Assembly (NCBI GenBank): GCA_036847185.1 | Contig: DAIUAM010000053.1 | Coordinates: 1-17,832 of the forward strand | DNA: 17,832 nucleotides | Reading direction: 5' to 3' | From: UBA4738 sp002413305 | GTDB taxonomy: Bacteria; Actinomycetota; UBA4738 | Shown: positions 1-6,970 of the stretch, one piece after another | Layout: each line of letters starts with the position of its first letter | Numbering within the stretch: the stretch's first letter is position 1 | Notes under the pieces: model-generated | Database searches by the model: none | What the model was told of the DNA's origin: nothing | Seen by the model: only the letters and a program-made list of their open reading frames with translations | Made by a program: the position numbers and the translations under genes

Positions 1-134
1 CCAAGCCAACCGCTCCCGCCCGAAACTCGGATCACGCCACTCCCTTCCGTCCCGTCGGGTGGTGAATCCGCCGGGCTATGAAACGTGACGCTCCACCTCA
101 AGACTGAGCCACCTCATCGAGCCGCGCACTAATC

Positions 135-278
135 AACCTCACGGCAAGTCGGCGGGGGATGCGGGCCCCGATGCTGACCGTCGGCGACGGAGCCCTGGGG
201 GTCTGGGCGGCGGCCCGCGACGTGTTCCCCGAGACGCGCCATCAGCGAGACTGGGTGCACAAGGCGCGTAACGTCTAG
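135..278 (+). pseudogene. IS256-family (mutator-type) transposase fragment
   Basis: A short open stretch reads ...RRGMRAPMLTVGDGALG, then VWAAARDVFPETRHQ and RDWVHKARNV, and stops at TAG 276-278. This matches the central part of IS256/MULE transposases, where the D of VGDGALGFW is one of the catalytic DDE acidic residues and the usual continuation is FPETRxQRCWVHKxANV. The C of the conserved RCWVHK block is D here. The stop cuts the protein about where the family continues with NVLxxLPKS. Neither the N-terminal third nor the C-terminal E-containing part is present, so this is a relic of about 48 codons and cannot be active. The first 134 bases hold nothing I can recognise. Family recognition is by motif memory; the match is strong over about 40 residues. 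Confidence 0.75.
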
Positions 279-362
279 AGAATGATGGAGACGGGACGTG
301 TGTGGCGATAACACGTCCAAGGACCGCTCTGCTCGTCCTCCTCACCATCGGCACCCTCGCGC

Positions 363-780
363 TGATGTACACGAGCACGCCCGTACGGGAGCTCGCCTGG
401 TACCCGACGTCCGGCACACCGCGCTGGCTTGCCGGGATCGGCGTGCTCCCCGGCGGCAGCGTGTCCTGGAACGAAGGGCGCGAGAACACGTGGCTGTAGC
501 CGCCGACGCTCGCGATCCACCCGATCTCACGCTGGGACTGGTTCTGGCAGGTCGTCGGCGGGTCGGTGTTGTCGACGGTGGTACCCGTGTAGGGATCGGT
601 GCACAGGTACGTTCCGCCGACGCTCGTGACCAGCGGGTCGGACCCCGGCCATCCGACGGACGGATCGGGCAGCTTGGCCAGTGCGTCCATCAGCTTCGCC
701 AAAGCGCTCACGAAGTCGGCCGCGCCGCCCTTGAGCGTAGCCCCCTCCTGTCGAAGGCCTGCCTCGGCCAGAAAAACCAC
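363..780 (-). pseudogene. S53 (sedolisin/kumamolisin-type) serine peptidase fragment
   Basis: Reading leftwards from about 657, the minus strand encodes VGWPGSDPLVTSVGGTYL, then a W...GGYSHVFSRPSFQ block, then RGVPDVGYQASSRTGVLVYI. These are successive conserved blocks of secreted acid-acting sedolisin peptidases: the PASDPxVTxVGGT strand, the G-rich SxxFxRPxYQ segment, and GxPDVxxxA. The catalytic-serine block (GGTSAxxP), which should follow directly, is absent, and below about 363 the reading frame turns into unrelated Arg/Pro-rich sequence. The N-terminal catalytic Glu/Asp region and prodomain are also missing. The frame is open further right (to 780 and a little beyond), but that part (LAEAGLRQEGATLKGGA...) is not convincingly sedolisin. 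I read this as an internal relic of a once larger exported protease. Confidence 0.6.
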
Positions 781-863
781 TGCTCTCTCTGGCCGGTCGA
801 GGTAGATACTGGACCAAGGCTATGGCCGTCGACTTCCCGACTGGGATTCAGAAGGAGATGAGT

Positions 864-1778
864 ATGGATACCGCCATGCACGTGCGGCTCCTGTTGGACC
901 GGCTTCAGCAGGCGACCTGGGAGTTGACTGCGCTCGTCATCGCGCTGCGAGACGACCGGCCAATCGATCCTGATCTGCTGGCCACAGCCAGGCAGGTGCT
1001 CATCGAATTGGAGCTCATGTCGGCCACACCTGGCGGGTCCCTCCCGGCTCCCGGGTTGGCAGAGCTCATCGCAGACGGAGGCATCAACTTCGCGTCCGAG
1101 GCGGCTGCCCCGGTGCTGCAATGCGCGGCACTGCTCTCAGGCTCGGCCGCCTGGACGACCCAGGACGACGACTCCCTTCTCGCTCAAGGACGCGCGAGCG
1201 CACAGGCCGCAGCCCCCTTCAAGCGGTTCATCCTGCCAGCCCTGGACGGGCTTGCCGATCTCTTCGCGGGCGTTTCGCCCACGATGCTCGATGTCGGTGT
1301 GGGGGTGGGGGCCATGGCGGCGGAGTATTGCCGGACCTTCCCCTCGCTCCGGGTCGTCGGGATCGATGTCTTTCCCCGCGCCCTGGGGCTCGCGAGGACC
1401 GTGATCGACGAGGCGGGGGTGAGCGACCGGGTCGAGCTGCGGCAGCAAGACGTGGCCACACTGGCGGATCGAAACGTCTTCGCGTTCGCCTGGCTTCCGG
1501 CCCCGTTCGTGCCCCGCGCCGCGCTGGAAGCAGGGCTCCCGCGCCTGGCCGCCTCCCTTGTCCCGGGAGGCTGGCTCATGGTCGGGCACGGCAAGTTTCA
1601 GGGCGACGCGCTCAAGAACGCCGTCAACCGGTTGAAGACGAGCGCGTACGGGGGCACGCCGCTCGATGACCCTGAAACTCAAACTCTCCTGCGCGACGTG
1701 GGTCTGGAGCTCGTCTCCACAGTGCCGACTCCTGAAGGCGCTCCGGGGCTCACGGTGGGCCGTCGGGCCAAGTCGTAG
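864..1778 (+). CDS. SAM-dependent class I methyltransferase
   Basis: A 304-residue protein with a Rossmann-type AdoMet-binding core in its C-terminal half. Motif I is LDVGVGVGAMA (about residues 142-152), and the acidic residue at the end of strand 2 lies in VVGIDVFPRA (about 165-174). A VELRQQDVATL segment follows, then WLPAPFVP at the usual motif IV position. The N-terminal 130 residues are helical and could form the dimerisation/winged-helix part typical of O-methyltransferase-like proteins. The substrate cannot be read from the sequence. I chose ATG 864 because GAAGGAG at 851-857 lies 6 nt upstream; ATG 858 would leave no spacing, and ATG 822 lacks a site. A TAGATACT element (803-810) could be its -10 region, without a clear -35. 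It appears monocistronic, and nothing next to it suggests a pathway. Confidence 0.88.
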   Translation: MDTAMHVRLLLDRLQQATWELTALVIALRDDRPIDPDLLATARQVLIELELMSATPGGSLPAPGLAELIADGGINFASEAAAPVLQCAALLSGSAAWTTQDDDSLLAQGRASAQAAAPFKRFILPALDGLADLFAGVSPTMLDVGVGVGAMAAEYCRTFPSLRVVGIDVFPRALGLARTVIDEAGVSDRVELRQQDVATLADRNVFAFAWLPAPFVPRAALEAGLPRLAASLVPGGWLMVGHGKFQGDALKNAVNRLKTSAYGGTPLDDPETQTLLRDVGLELVSTVPTPEGAPGLTVGRRAKS

Positions 1779-1916
1779 GAAGCATCGTCCGCCAAAGGAC
1801 CGCTTCGATTCAGGCCACCAGGAGCTCCATGGACAAGCCTGAGGGGTTCAAAATCCCCGATCCGCGGACCGACGGGCACCGATAGCATGCGCCTCCTCTA
1901 TCCGGGAAGGAGACTC

Positions 1917-2027
1917 GTGCTGTTCTCCCTGCTCTATCTGATCCTCCGCCGGGTGCTCGGAACGGGACGCTGCCCACGGGACGAGCGCGTCCGCAGCATG
2001 AAGCGAAGCCTGCAGCGTCGTCACTAA
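1917..2027 (+). pseudogene. N-terminal stub of an IS3/IS481-like transposase
   Basis: GGGAAGGAG (1903-1911) is followed by GTG 1917 and a 36-codon frame beginning VLFSLLYLILRRVLG and ending RSMKRSLQRRH before TAA. The hydrophobic opening M/V-LFxLLYLxLRRxL followed by a basic stretch is how the large actinobacterial rve/DDE transposases of the type seen at 15845-16652 usually begin. The first 15 or so residues fit well; the rest is short and degenerate, and the HTH and DDE domains are absent. This is either a relic of such an element or a chance short peptide with a good ribosome site. The 1779-1916 gap to its left holds only small inverted repeats. Confidence 0.42.
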
Positions 2028-2047
2028 AACCCCCGCGCGAGCGGGGC
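2026..2047 (-). terminator. Possible intrinsic terminator on the minus strand
   Basis: CCCCGC (2031-2036), the loop GCGA and GCGGGG (2041-2046) form a perfect 6-bp GC stem with a tetraloop. Read on the minus strand, the stem is followed by G then TTTT (complement of 2026-2029), the shape of a weak Rho-independent terminator. No convincing minus-strand gene lies just upstream of it (2048-2282), so it may instead be a relic or act as an end signal for read-through antisense transcription. The stretch 2048-2282 has no gene I can support. Confidence 0.35.
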
Positions 2048-2282
2048 CAAGGGGGAGCCGAGCCTCTGTGGGGTTGGCGAAGGCCACGGACGGCACCAGG
2101 GAACCTGGAGCGGGTGCCGACGAACCCCTCGGCGCACTGGGGCGTGGAACGGTCGGAAGGGTGTCGTGGGAACTGGAGAGGCCCTCCTCGGCCCCGGGCC
2201 CGACGTGACCAAGCCGGTCACGTTCGCCGGCACTGTTGCATTGGTCGCCACGTCGGGTCATAGGGCAGACTCGCGCTCATGA

Positions 2283-2594
2283 GATCTCACCGATACCCTC
2301 GCCTCCGACTGGCGCCGCTACTTCGATGTGGAGTGGGCGCTGCTGTGGGACATCGGGCTGGTCGGCGAGGATTCGCCGGTGGTGGCCTGTGTCCACGACG
2401 TGCAGTTCGTGGACGAGGACCTCGAGTCGCGGGAGACGGATACCCTGGTGGACTGGGTCCTGACCCCCACCCGAACCATCCGTATCGAACATCGGAGCGA
2501 GAAGCCGGGCGGGATCAGGTGGGACCTCTTAGATCCCCAACTCCTCGCCACCATCCCACCTCTTCAGGAGTTGAGGGCAGTCAGAACAAGGTGA
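2283..2594 (+). pseudogene. C-terminal fragment of a 5-formyltetrahydrofolate cyclo-ligase-like protein
   Basis: After a TGA at 2280-2282, the frame reads DLTDTLASDWRRYFDVEWAL, then LWDIGLVGEDSPVVACVHDV, QFVDEDLESRETDTLVDWVL, TPTRTIRIE and finally GGIRWDLLDPQLLATIPPL before TGA 2592-2594. The order VxTVHDxQVVDxxL, then HDxxVDxIxTPTRxI, then GIxWDLLxxxxLxxIPxL is that of the C-terminal part of the 5-FCL/MTHFS-like family, which handles reduced folates in the cytoplasm. The ATP- and folate-binding N-terminal half is missing; upstream sequence in all frames is unrelated. With no plausible ribosome site, I regard this as a truncated relic. A 7-bp inverted repeat (2594-2600 with 2614-2620) lies right at its 3' end. 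Confidence 0.62.
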
Positions 2595-2682
2595 CCGACC
2601 GCTTTCACCAGTAGGTCGGTGAGTCGAACAAGCCGCTCGAAGGCGAGTGAGCCCCAACCCAAGACCGACTGAGGTGGCCGGC

Positions 2683-2698
2683 TACAATCCGACCCGTG
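2683..2698 (+). promoter_or_regulatory. -10 element for leaderless transcription of the first deaminase gene
   Basis: TACAAT at 2683-2688 ends seven bases before the GTG start codon at 2696, so a transcript starting at the usual distance would begin on or next to the first base of the start codon. No Shine-Dalgarno sequence is correctly placed upstream of that GTG. A -10 hexamer about 7 nt before the start codon is the known hallmark of leaderless mRNAs, common in Actinobacteria. I see no good -35; GACCGAC occurs twice upstream (2593-2599 and 2664-2670). Confidence 0.5.
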
Positions 2699-3778
2699 TC
2701 CGAAGCGGGGCCGCTCAGCGAAGATGACATCCGCAGCATGCCGAAGGCGGAGGTCCACGTTCACCTGGAGGGATGCTTCGAGGTCTCGGACCTGGCGGCC
2801 CTGGCCCGGGAGGCGGACCAGCCTCTTCCGGCGGATGCCCAGAACCCCATCGAGTGGGAGGACCTTTCGAGCTTACTGAAGTTCCTCGACCTGGCCTGCG
2901 GGTTGGTCAAGAGTACGGAGCAGGTCGCTCGGGCGGCGTACCGGTTCGCTGAGCGCGAGGCGGCCTCCGGGATTCTGTACGCGGATCTCATCGTCAACCC
3001 CACGCATTGGTCGGCCTGGACCCGTGATCTGGGGGGCTTTCTGGACGCCCTGGATGCCGGCCTCGCGGAGGCCGAAGCCGACGGTCATCCACCGGCCGGC
3101 GTCTGCGTGAGCCTGCTCCGAAGTCAGACCCCCTCCCAGGCGCTCGAGCTGGTGGACCGGCTGATCGAGCGGCGACCTCCTCGGGTGGTCGGCCTCTCGA
3201 TCGATGGCAACGAAGCGGCCACTGGCCGCACGGGGCCTCGATTCGCCGAGGCGTTCCGACGGGCGGCGAAGGGGGGGCTCCACCGCACCGTCCATGCCGG
3301 GGAGTCGAGCGGGCCGGAGGGAGTGCGAGATGCGATCGATCTGCTCATGGCCGAGCGGATTGACCACGGGGTCCGGGCGATCGAGGATCCCAATCTCGTC
3401 CGTCAGCTCGCCCACCGGTCGATCCCTCTCGGCATCTGCCCGACGTCGAATGTCGTCCTCGGGGTGTACCCGAACCGCGCCTCCCATCCGATCGAGGCGT
3501 TGCGCCGCGCCGGCGTCCCCGTGACCATCAACACCGACGACCCCGCCCTCCTTCGAACCACTCTGGTCGGCGAGTACGCGGAGACCGCCAGGACGTTCAG
3601 CTGGGATGTGGAGATCCTCCGGACGATCGCTCGAACCTCAATCGAGGCGAGCTTCTGTCCGGAGGAGATGAGGAGAGAGCTCCTGCACGCGCTGGACTCG
3701 TGGCGGCCGGCCATCCCACGGCCATCCGGCAGTGCTCCCAAGGGCCGACGGGCCCCCCGTTCGGTCCCCAGAAGCTGA
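2696..3778 (+). CDS. Adenosine deaminase family protein (canonical motifs)
   Basis: A 360-residue cytosolic metal-dependent hydrolase of the adenosine/adenine deaminase family, which converts the 6-amino group of a purine to a keto group and releases ammonia. All key residues are visible: metal ligands H21 and H23 in VHVHLEG, H200 and the proton-shuttle E203 in HAGE, the catalytic H224 in RIDHG, CPTSN at 248-252, and D281/D282 in INTDDP. The length is normal apart from a basic Pro/Arg-rich tail of about 25 residues. GTG 2696 is chosen because the next ATG would fall too close to HxH; the TACAAT just upstream suggests leaderless translation. The next deaminase gene follows 39 bp later, so the two probably form an operon. 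Best guess is a true adenosine (nucleoside) deaminase; the substrate is not proven. Confidence 0.92.
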   Translation: MSEAGPLSEDDIRSMPKAEVHVHLEGCFEVSDLAALAREADQPLPADAQNPIEWEDLSSLLKFLDLACGLVKSTEQVARAAYRFAEREAASGILYADLIVNPTHWSAWTRDLGGFLDALDAGLAEAEADGHPPAGVCVSLLRSQTPSQALELVDRLIERRPPRVVGLSIDGNEAATGRTGPRFAEAFRRAAKGGLHRTVHAGESSGPEGVRDAIDLLMAERIDHGVRAIEDPNLVRQLAHRSIPLGICPTSNVVLGVYPNRASHPIEALRRAGVPVTINTDDPALLRTTLVGEYAETARTFSWDVEILRTIARTSIEASFCPEEMRRELLHALDSWRPAIPRPSGSAPKGRRAPRSVPRS

Positions 3779-3817
3779 TAGCTGTCTTTCGACCCATCGT
3801 CGGGAAGGGAGTGAGAG

Positions 3818-4843
3818 ATGGAGTACACGGAGTTCCTGCGCAAGGTTCCCAAGGTCGAACTGCACTGCCACCTCGAAGGCACCGTCCGTGCTTCGACGTT
3901 CGCCGATCAGGCCAGGAAACACGGCACCCAGCTGCCCACGGAGGACGTCGACAAGCTCTACGACTACGAGACGATCTACGAGTTCCTGAAGATCTTTCAA
4001 CTCGTCTCCTCCACGCTGATCGACCGGGAGGACTTCGCTCGGGTCGCCTATGAGACGCTCGAGGACGGGGTGAAGCTGGGCAACCTCAAGTACCGGGAGA
4101 TGTTCTTCAATCCCACGCTGCACACGCGACGGGGTGTGCCGTACGCCACGCTGGTCGACGGGCTGGTCGATGGCATCCGGGCGGCGGAGAAGGACCACGG
4201 CGTGCGGTGCCGCCTGATCGCCGACGTGTACCGGCAGGACTCTCTTGGCATAGCCCTGCAGATGATCGACGAGGTGCTGGAGCACCGGCCGGACGAGCTG
4301 ATCGGGCTGGGGATGGACGGCGCCGAGGCGCCCGACCCGCCGGTCAAGTTCGCCGAGGTCTACCGGCGCGCCGGCCAGGGCGGCCTGCGGCGAACCAGCC
4401 ACGCCAGCGAGGACGCCCCGCCGGTCAATATCACCACCTGCCTCGACGTCCTGGGGTGCGAACGGATCGACCACGGGTACCACATCCTGGAAGACCCTTC
4501 GGTCATGAACCGGTGCCGGGACCAGGGCATCTACTTCACGTGCTGCCCGACCTCGACGGCCGTCGTGTACGGCTGGCCGGACCTGACGAAGCACCCGATC
4601 AAGGACATGGTGGCCGGCGACCTCCGGATCATGCTGAACTCCGACGACCCGACGATGTTCCACACCGACATCGGCAAGGAGTACGTCGATCTGTGCACAG
4701 CCCTGAACTACGGACCGGACAAGGTCCGCGAGTTCTGCCTCAACGGCGTTGAGGCCACGTGGCTCTCCGACGACGAGAAGGCGACCATGCGGGCCGAGTT
4801 CGAACAGGAACTCGGTGCGCTGGAGGCACAGCTGGAGACGTGA
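3818..4843 (+). CDS. Adenosine deaminase family protein with HASE active-site variant
   Basis: A 341-residue member of the same amidohydrolase family. It keeps H16/H18 (LHCHLEG), H219 (RIDHG) and D276/D277 (LNSDDP). The usual HAGE is HASE (H195-E198), and the CPTSN motif is CPTST (243-247). The proton-shuttle Glu and the metal ligands are therefore present, but the glycine and asparagine next to the purine pocket are replaced, which suggests an altered substrate such as a modified purine nucleoside or another amino-purine. GAAGGGAG (3804-3811) precedes ATG 3818 at good spacing. It lies 39 bp behind the first deaminase in the same direction. Its end (4843) faces the end of the permease gene across only 33 bp, so the two transcripts converge there. 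Confidence 0.9.
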   Translation: MEYTEFLRKVPKVELHCHLEGTVRASTFADQARKHGTQLPTEDVDKLYDYETIYEFLKIFQLVSSTLIDREDFARVAYETLEDGVKLGNLKYREMFFNPTLHTRRGVPYATLVDGLVDGIRAAEKDHGVRCRLIADVYRQDSLGIALQMIDEVLEHRPDELIGLGMDGAEAPDPPVKFAEVYRRAGQGGLRRTSHASEDAPPVNITTCLDVLGCERIDHGYHILEDPSVMNRCRDQGIYFTCCPTSTAVVYGWPDLTKHPIKDMVAGDLRIMLNSDDPTMFHTDIGKEYVDLCTALNYGPDKVREFCLNGVEATWLSDDEKATMRAEFEQELGALEAQLET

Positions 4844-4876
4844 GGAGGGCGAAGGCCACTGGCCGGAGCCCGGTCG

Positions 4877-5818
4877 CTACTCCCTGCGGAACGACGTCCC
4901 GAGCGCCGAAGGCGGGTCGCCCGCTATCACCCTGCGCAGGATCGGATGCCGCTCCGCGGAGCGCCGGAAGGCCGGCAGGTAGATGAACACCAGGATCAGG
5001 ATCATCAGGACGAACGGCAATAGCGGGAGCACCTGGGACACCTGCGGGAAATGCGGCTGCAGCTTCAGGGCCACGGTGTTCAAGATCCCGAACACGTATG
5101 CGCCGAAGGCCGCACGGATCGGGTTCCATCCGCCGAAGATCACGATGGCCAGCGCGATCCAGCCGAAGTTCAGCGTGAGGCCCTGGCGCCACCCCAGGAT
5201 CACGTCGAGGGAGAACGCCGCCCCGGCCACCCCGGCCAGCGCCCCACCCAGGATCGTGTAGACATAGCGCAGGCGATTCACCGGGATGCCTCGCGCGAAT
5301 GCAGCCTCCGGCCGCTCACCCACGCCCTGCATCTCCAGGCCGCGGCGCGTCCGGTACATGAAGATCGTCGCCGCGATGACCGTCACATAGCTGCCGTACA
5401 CCATGAGATCCTGGCTGAAGAAGACGGGACCCACCCATGGGATACGGGACAGGCCGGCGATGGCTAGGTGGGGGACCGACTGGCCCTGGCGACCCACGAA
5501 CCGGTCGCCCATGAACGAGCTCAGCGCGATCCCGAGCAGGGTCAGGACGAAGCCGACGGCGATCTGGTTCAGGCGCAGCTCGATGCTCGAGAAGGCGATG
5601 ATGAACGCCATCAGCCCGCCGACCCCCATCGCAGCCAGGAAGCCCACGAAGAGCTGATGGCTGAGCAGAGCGGCGACGAACGCCGTCATCGCGGAGAGCA
5701 TCATCGTGCCCTCCATGGAGAGGTTCACCACGCCGGCCTTCTCCGCGATCGTCTCCCCCACTGCCGCGTACACCAGCGGGCTGGCCGAAAAGATGATGGA
5801 GGCGATCGTCGCTTCCAC
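4877..5818 (-). CDS. Nucleoside-type ABC transporter permease 2 (BPD_transp_2 family)
   Basis: A 313-residue integral membrane protein, the second permease of a BMP-type nucleoside importer (YufQ/RnsD/NupQ-like role). It has about eight hydrophobic segments. The early motif AEKAGVVNLSMEGTMMLSA (about 25-43) is the conserved signature of this permease type. A cytoplasmic loop, GERPEAAFARGIPVNRLRY, comes before the helix LGGALAGVAGA and probably contacts the ATPase. The gene starts at GTG 5818, two bases after the stop codon of the first permease, with GGAG about 9 nt upstream inside that gene, so translation is probably coupled. It is the last gene of the operon. The C-terminal tail is charged and cytoplasmic. 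Confidence 0.92.
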   Translation of the reverse strand: MEATIASIIFSASPLVYAAVGETIAEKAGVVNLSMEGTMMLSAMTAFVAALLSHQLFVGFLAAMGVGGLMAFIIAFSSIELRLNQIAVGFVLTLLGIALSSFMGDRFVGRQGQSVPHLAIAGLSRIPWVGPVFFSQDLMVYGSYVTVIAATIFMYRTRRGLEMQGVGERPEAAFARGIPVNRLRYVYTILGGALAGVAGAAFSLDVILGWRQGLTLNFGWIALAIVIFGGWNPIRAAFGAYVFGILNTVALKLQPHFPQVSQVLPLLPFVLMILILVFIYLPAFRRSAERHPILRRVIAGDPPSALGTSFRRE

Positions 5819-5821
5819 CGG

Positions 5822-6970
5822 CTAGAACTCCATCCCGGCGGACTGCTCCACGGGGGCGGCCTGGGGTGCGGAGGCCAGCTCGGCGGCCACAACCCCCACC
5901 TGACCGTCCGCTCCTGCGGTCGCACGGCGACGGAGCGCTCGCCGCAGTTGCCATCCGCCTCCGATGATCACGAACAGCACGATGACGCCTTGCAGCACAC
6001 CCCCTAGCGCCGAGTTCAGGTTGAGCAAAAGGGTGAGCTGCACGCTACCCACCGCGGCGGCGGCGAAGAACAGGGCGATGGGCGGGACCCGTAACGCCTT
6101 GAACGCGGCCAGCAGCGTGACCAGGATCGCCAGGAACCCGTACCCACCGGAGACGGATGGGACCAGCTTGTGCCACACACCCGCGACTTGGATCGCCCCG
6201 GCCACCCCGGCCAGGGCACCACACACCCCGAACGCGCCCAGAAGGTACTGGTCGGTTGGGATGCCCATCAGGAACGCGCTGCGAGGATTCTTGCCCACTG
6301 CCTTCAGCCGAAGGCCGAAACGCGTCCCCCGCATCAGCAGGTACACCACCACCACGGAGGCCGCCGCCACGAGCACGGCCACGATGGACAGGCGTGTCTG
6401 GCCGATGACGGGAAGGCTCGCGGCGGAGCGGAACAAGCTCGTCCCGCTGGTCGAGGCGATCCCCTCCCGCTTCCAGGGACCGATGATGAGGTAGACGGCC
6501 AGGCCGCTCGCAACGAAGTCCAAGCCGAGCCCACCGAAGATCTCGTTCACGCGACCCTTCGTCTTGAGGACCCCTGCCAGGAGGGCCCAGAGCGTTCCGC
6601 CGATCGCGCCGGCCACGAACATCAGTGGGATCAGGACCCATGGTCCACCGGGGCCGACCCGCGCCATCCACGTGGCGGCGATCCCGCCCATGGCGATCTG
6701 GCCCTCGATCCCGATGTTCCACAGGCCTGCGGCGAAGGTCACCACGAGGCCCTCGCCGGCCAGGGTGAGCGGTACCCACGCCATCAGCGTGTCTCCGATC
6801 TGGCTGGCGCCCCCCATGGACCCGCTCCAGATGTCGTGCAGAGCCTGGAAGGGGGGCGCTCCGACGACGAGCAGGAGACCGATGACCAGGCCGAACGCCA
6901 GGATCAGGGGCAGGATGGCGGACGAGGTTCCCGTGACGACACGACGGGCCGGTGGGGGAAGGCCCCTCAC
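5822..6970 (-). CDS. Nucleoside-type ABC transporter permease 1 (BPD_transp_2 family)
   Basis: A 382-residue membrane protein, the first permease of the importer (YufP/RnsC/NupP-like role). The N-terminal helix ILPLILAFGLVIGLLLVVG is followed by a periplasmic loop. The signature FAAGLWNIGIEGQIAMGGIA lies in the first third, further helices follow, then the coupling loop GKNPRSAFLMGIPTDQYLL before GALAGVAGA. I chose GTG 6970: GGAAAGGAG lies 8 nt upstream, and the GTGA overlaps the ATPase stop codon by four bases, the classic translational-coupling arrangement. Frame upstream of this point is open but encodes Arg/Pro-rich sequence read antisense to nothing useful. The C-terminal 40 residues after the last helix are Ala-rich and cytoplasmic. 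Confidence 0.92.
   Translation of the reverse strand: MRGLPPPARRVVTGTSSAILPLILAFGLVIGLLLVVGAPPFQALHDIWSGSMGGASQIGDTLMAWVPLTLAGEGLVVTFAAGLWNIGIEGQIAMGGIAATWMARVGPGGPWVLIPLMFVAGAIGGTLWALLAGVLKTKGRVNEIFGGLGLDFVASGLAVYLIIGPWKREGIASTSGTSLFRSAASLPVIGQTRLSIVAVLVAAASVVVVYLLMRGTRFGLRLKAVGKNPRSAFLMGIPTDQYLLGAFGVCGALAGVAGAIQVAGVWHKLVPSVSGGYGFLAILVTLLAAFKALRVPPIALFFAAAAVGSVQLTLLLNLNSALGGVLQGVIVLFVIIGGGWQLRRALRRRATAGADGQVGVVAAELASAPQAAPVEQSAGMEF

Noticed and set aside
302..499. A 65-codon plus-strand frame with a hydrophobic N-terminus like a signal peptide
   Set aside because: Most of it is antisense to the sedolisin fragment; the hydrophobic stretch overlaps only its end, there is no family match and no good ribosome site.
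1804..1858. tRNA-like pieces (TTCGATTC followed by GGCCACCA; GGGGTTCAAAATCCCC)
   Set aside because: Neither piece has a matching acceptor, D or anticodon arm; the T-stem is absent in the first and the loop is one base too long in the second.
3638..4663. A 341-codon minus-strand open frame
   Set aside because: It is antisense to the second deaminase, which has all family motifs; composition is that of a shadow frame.
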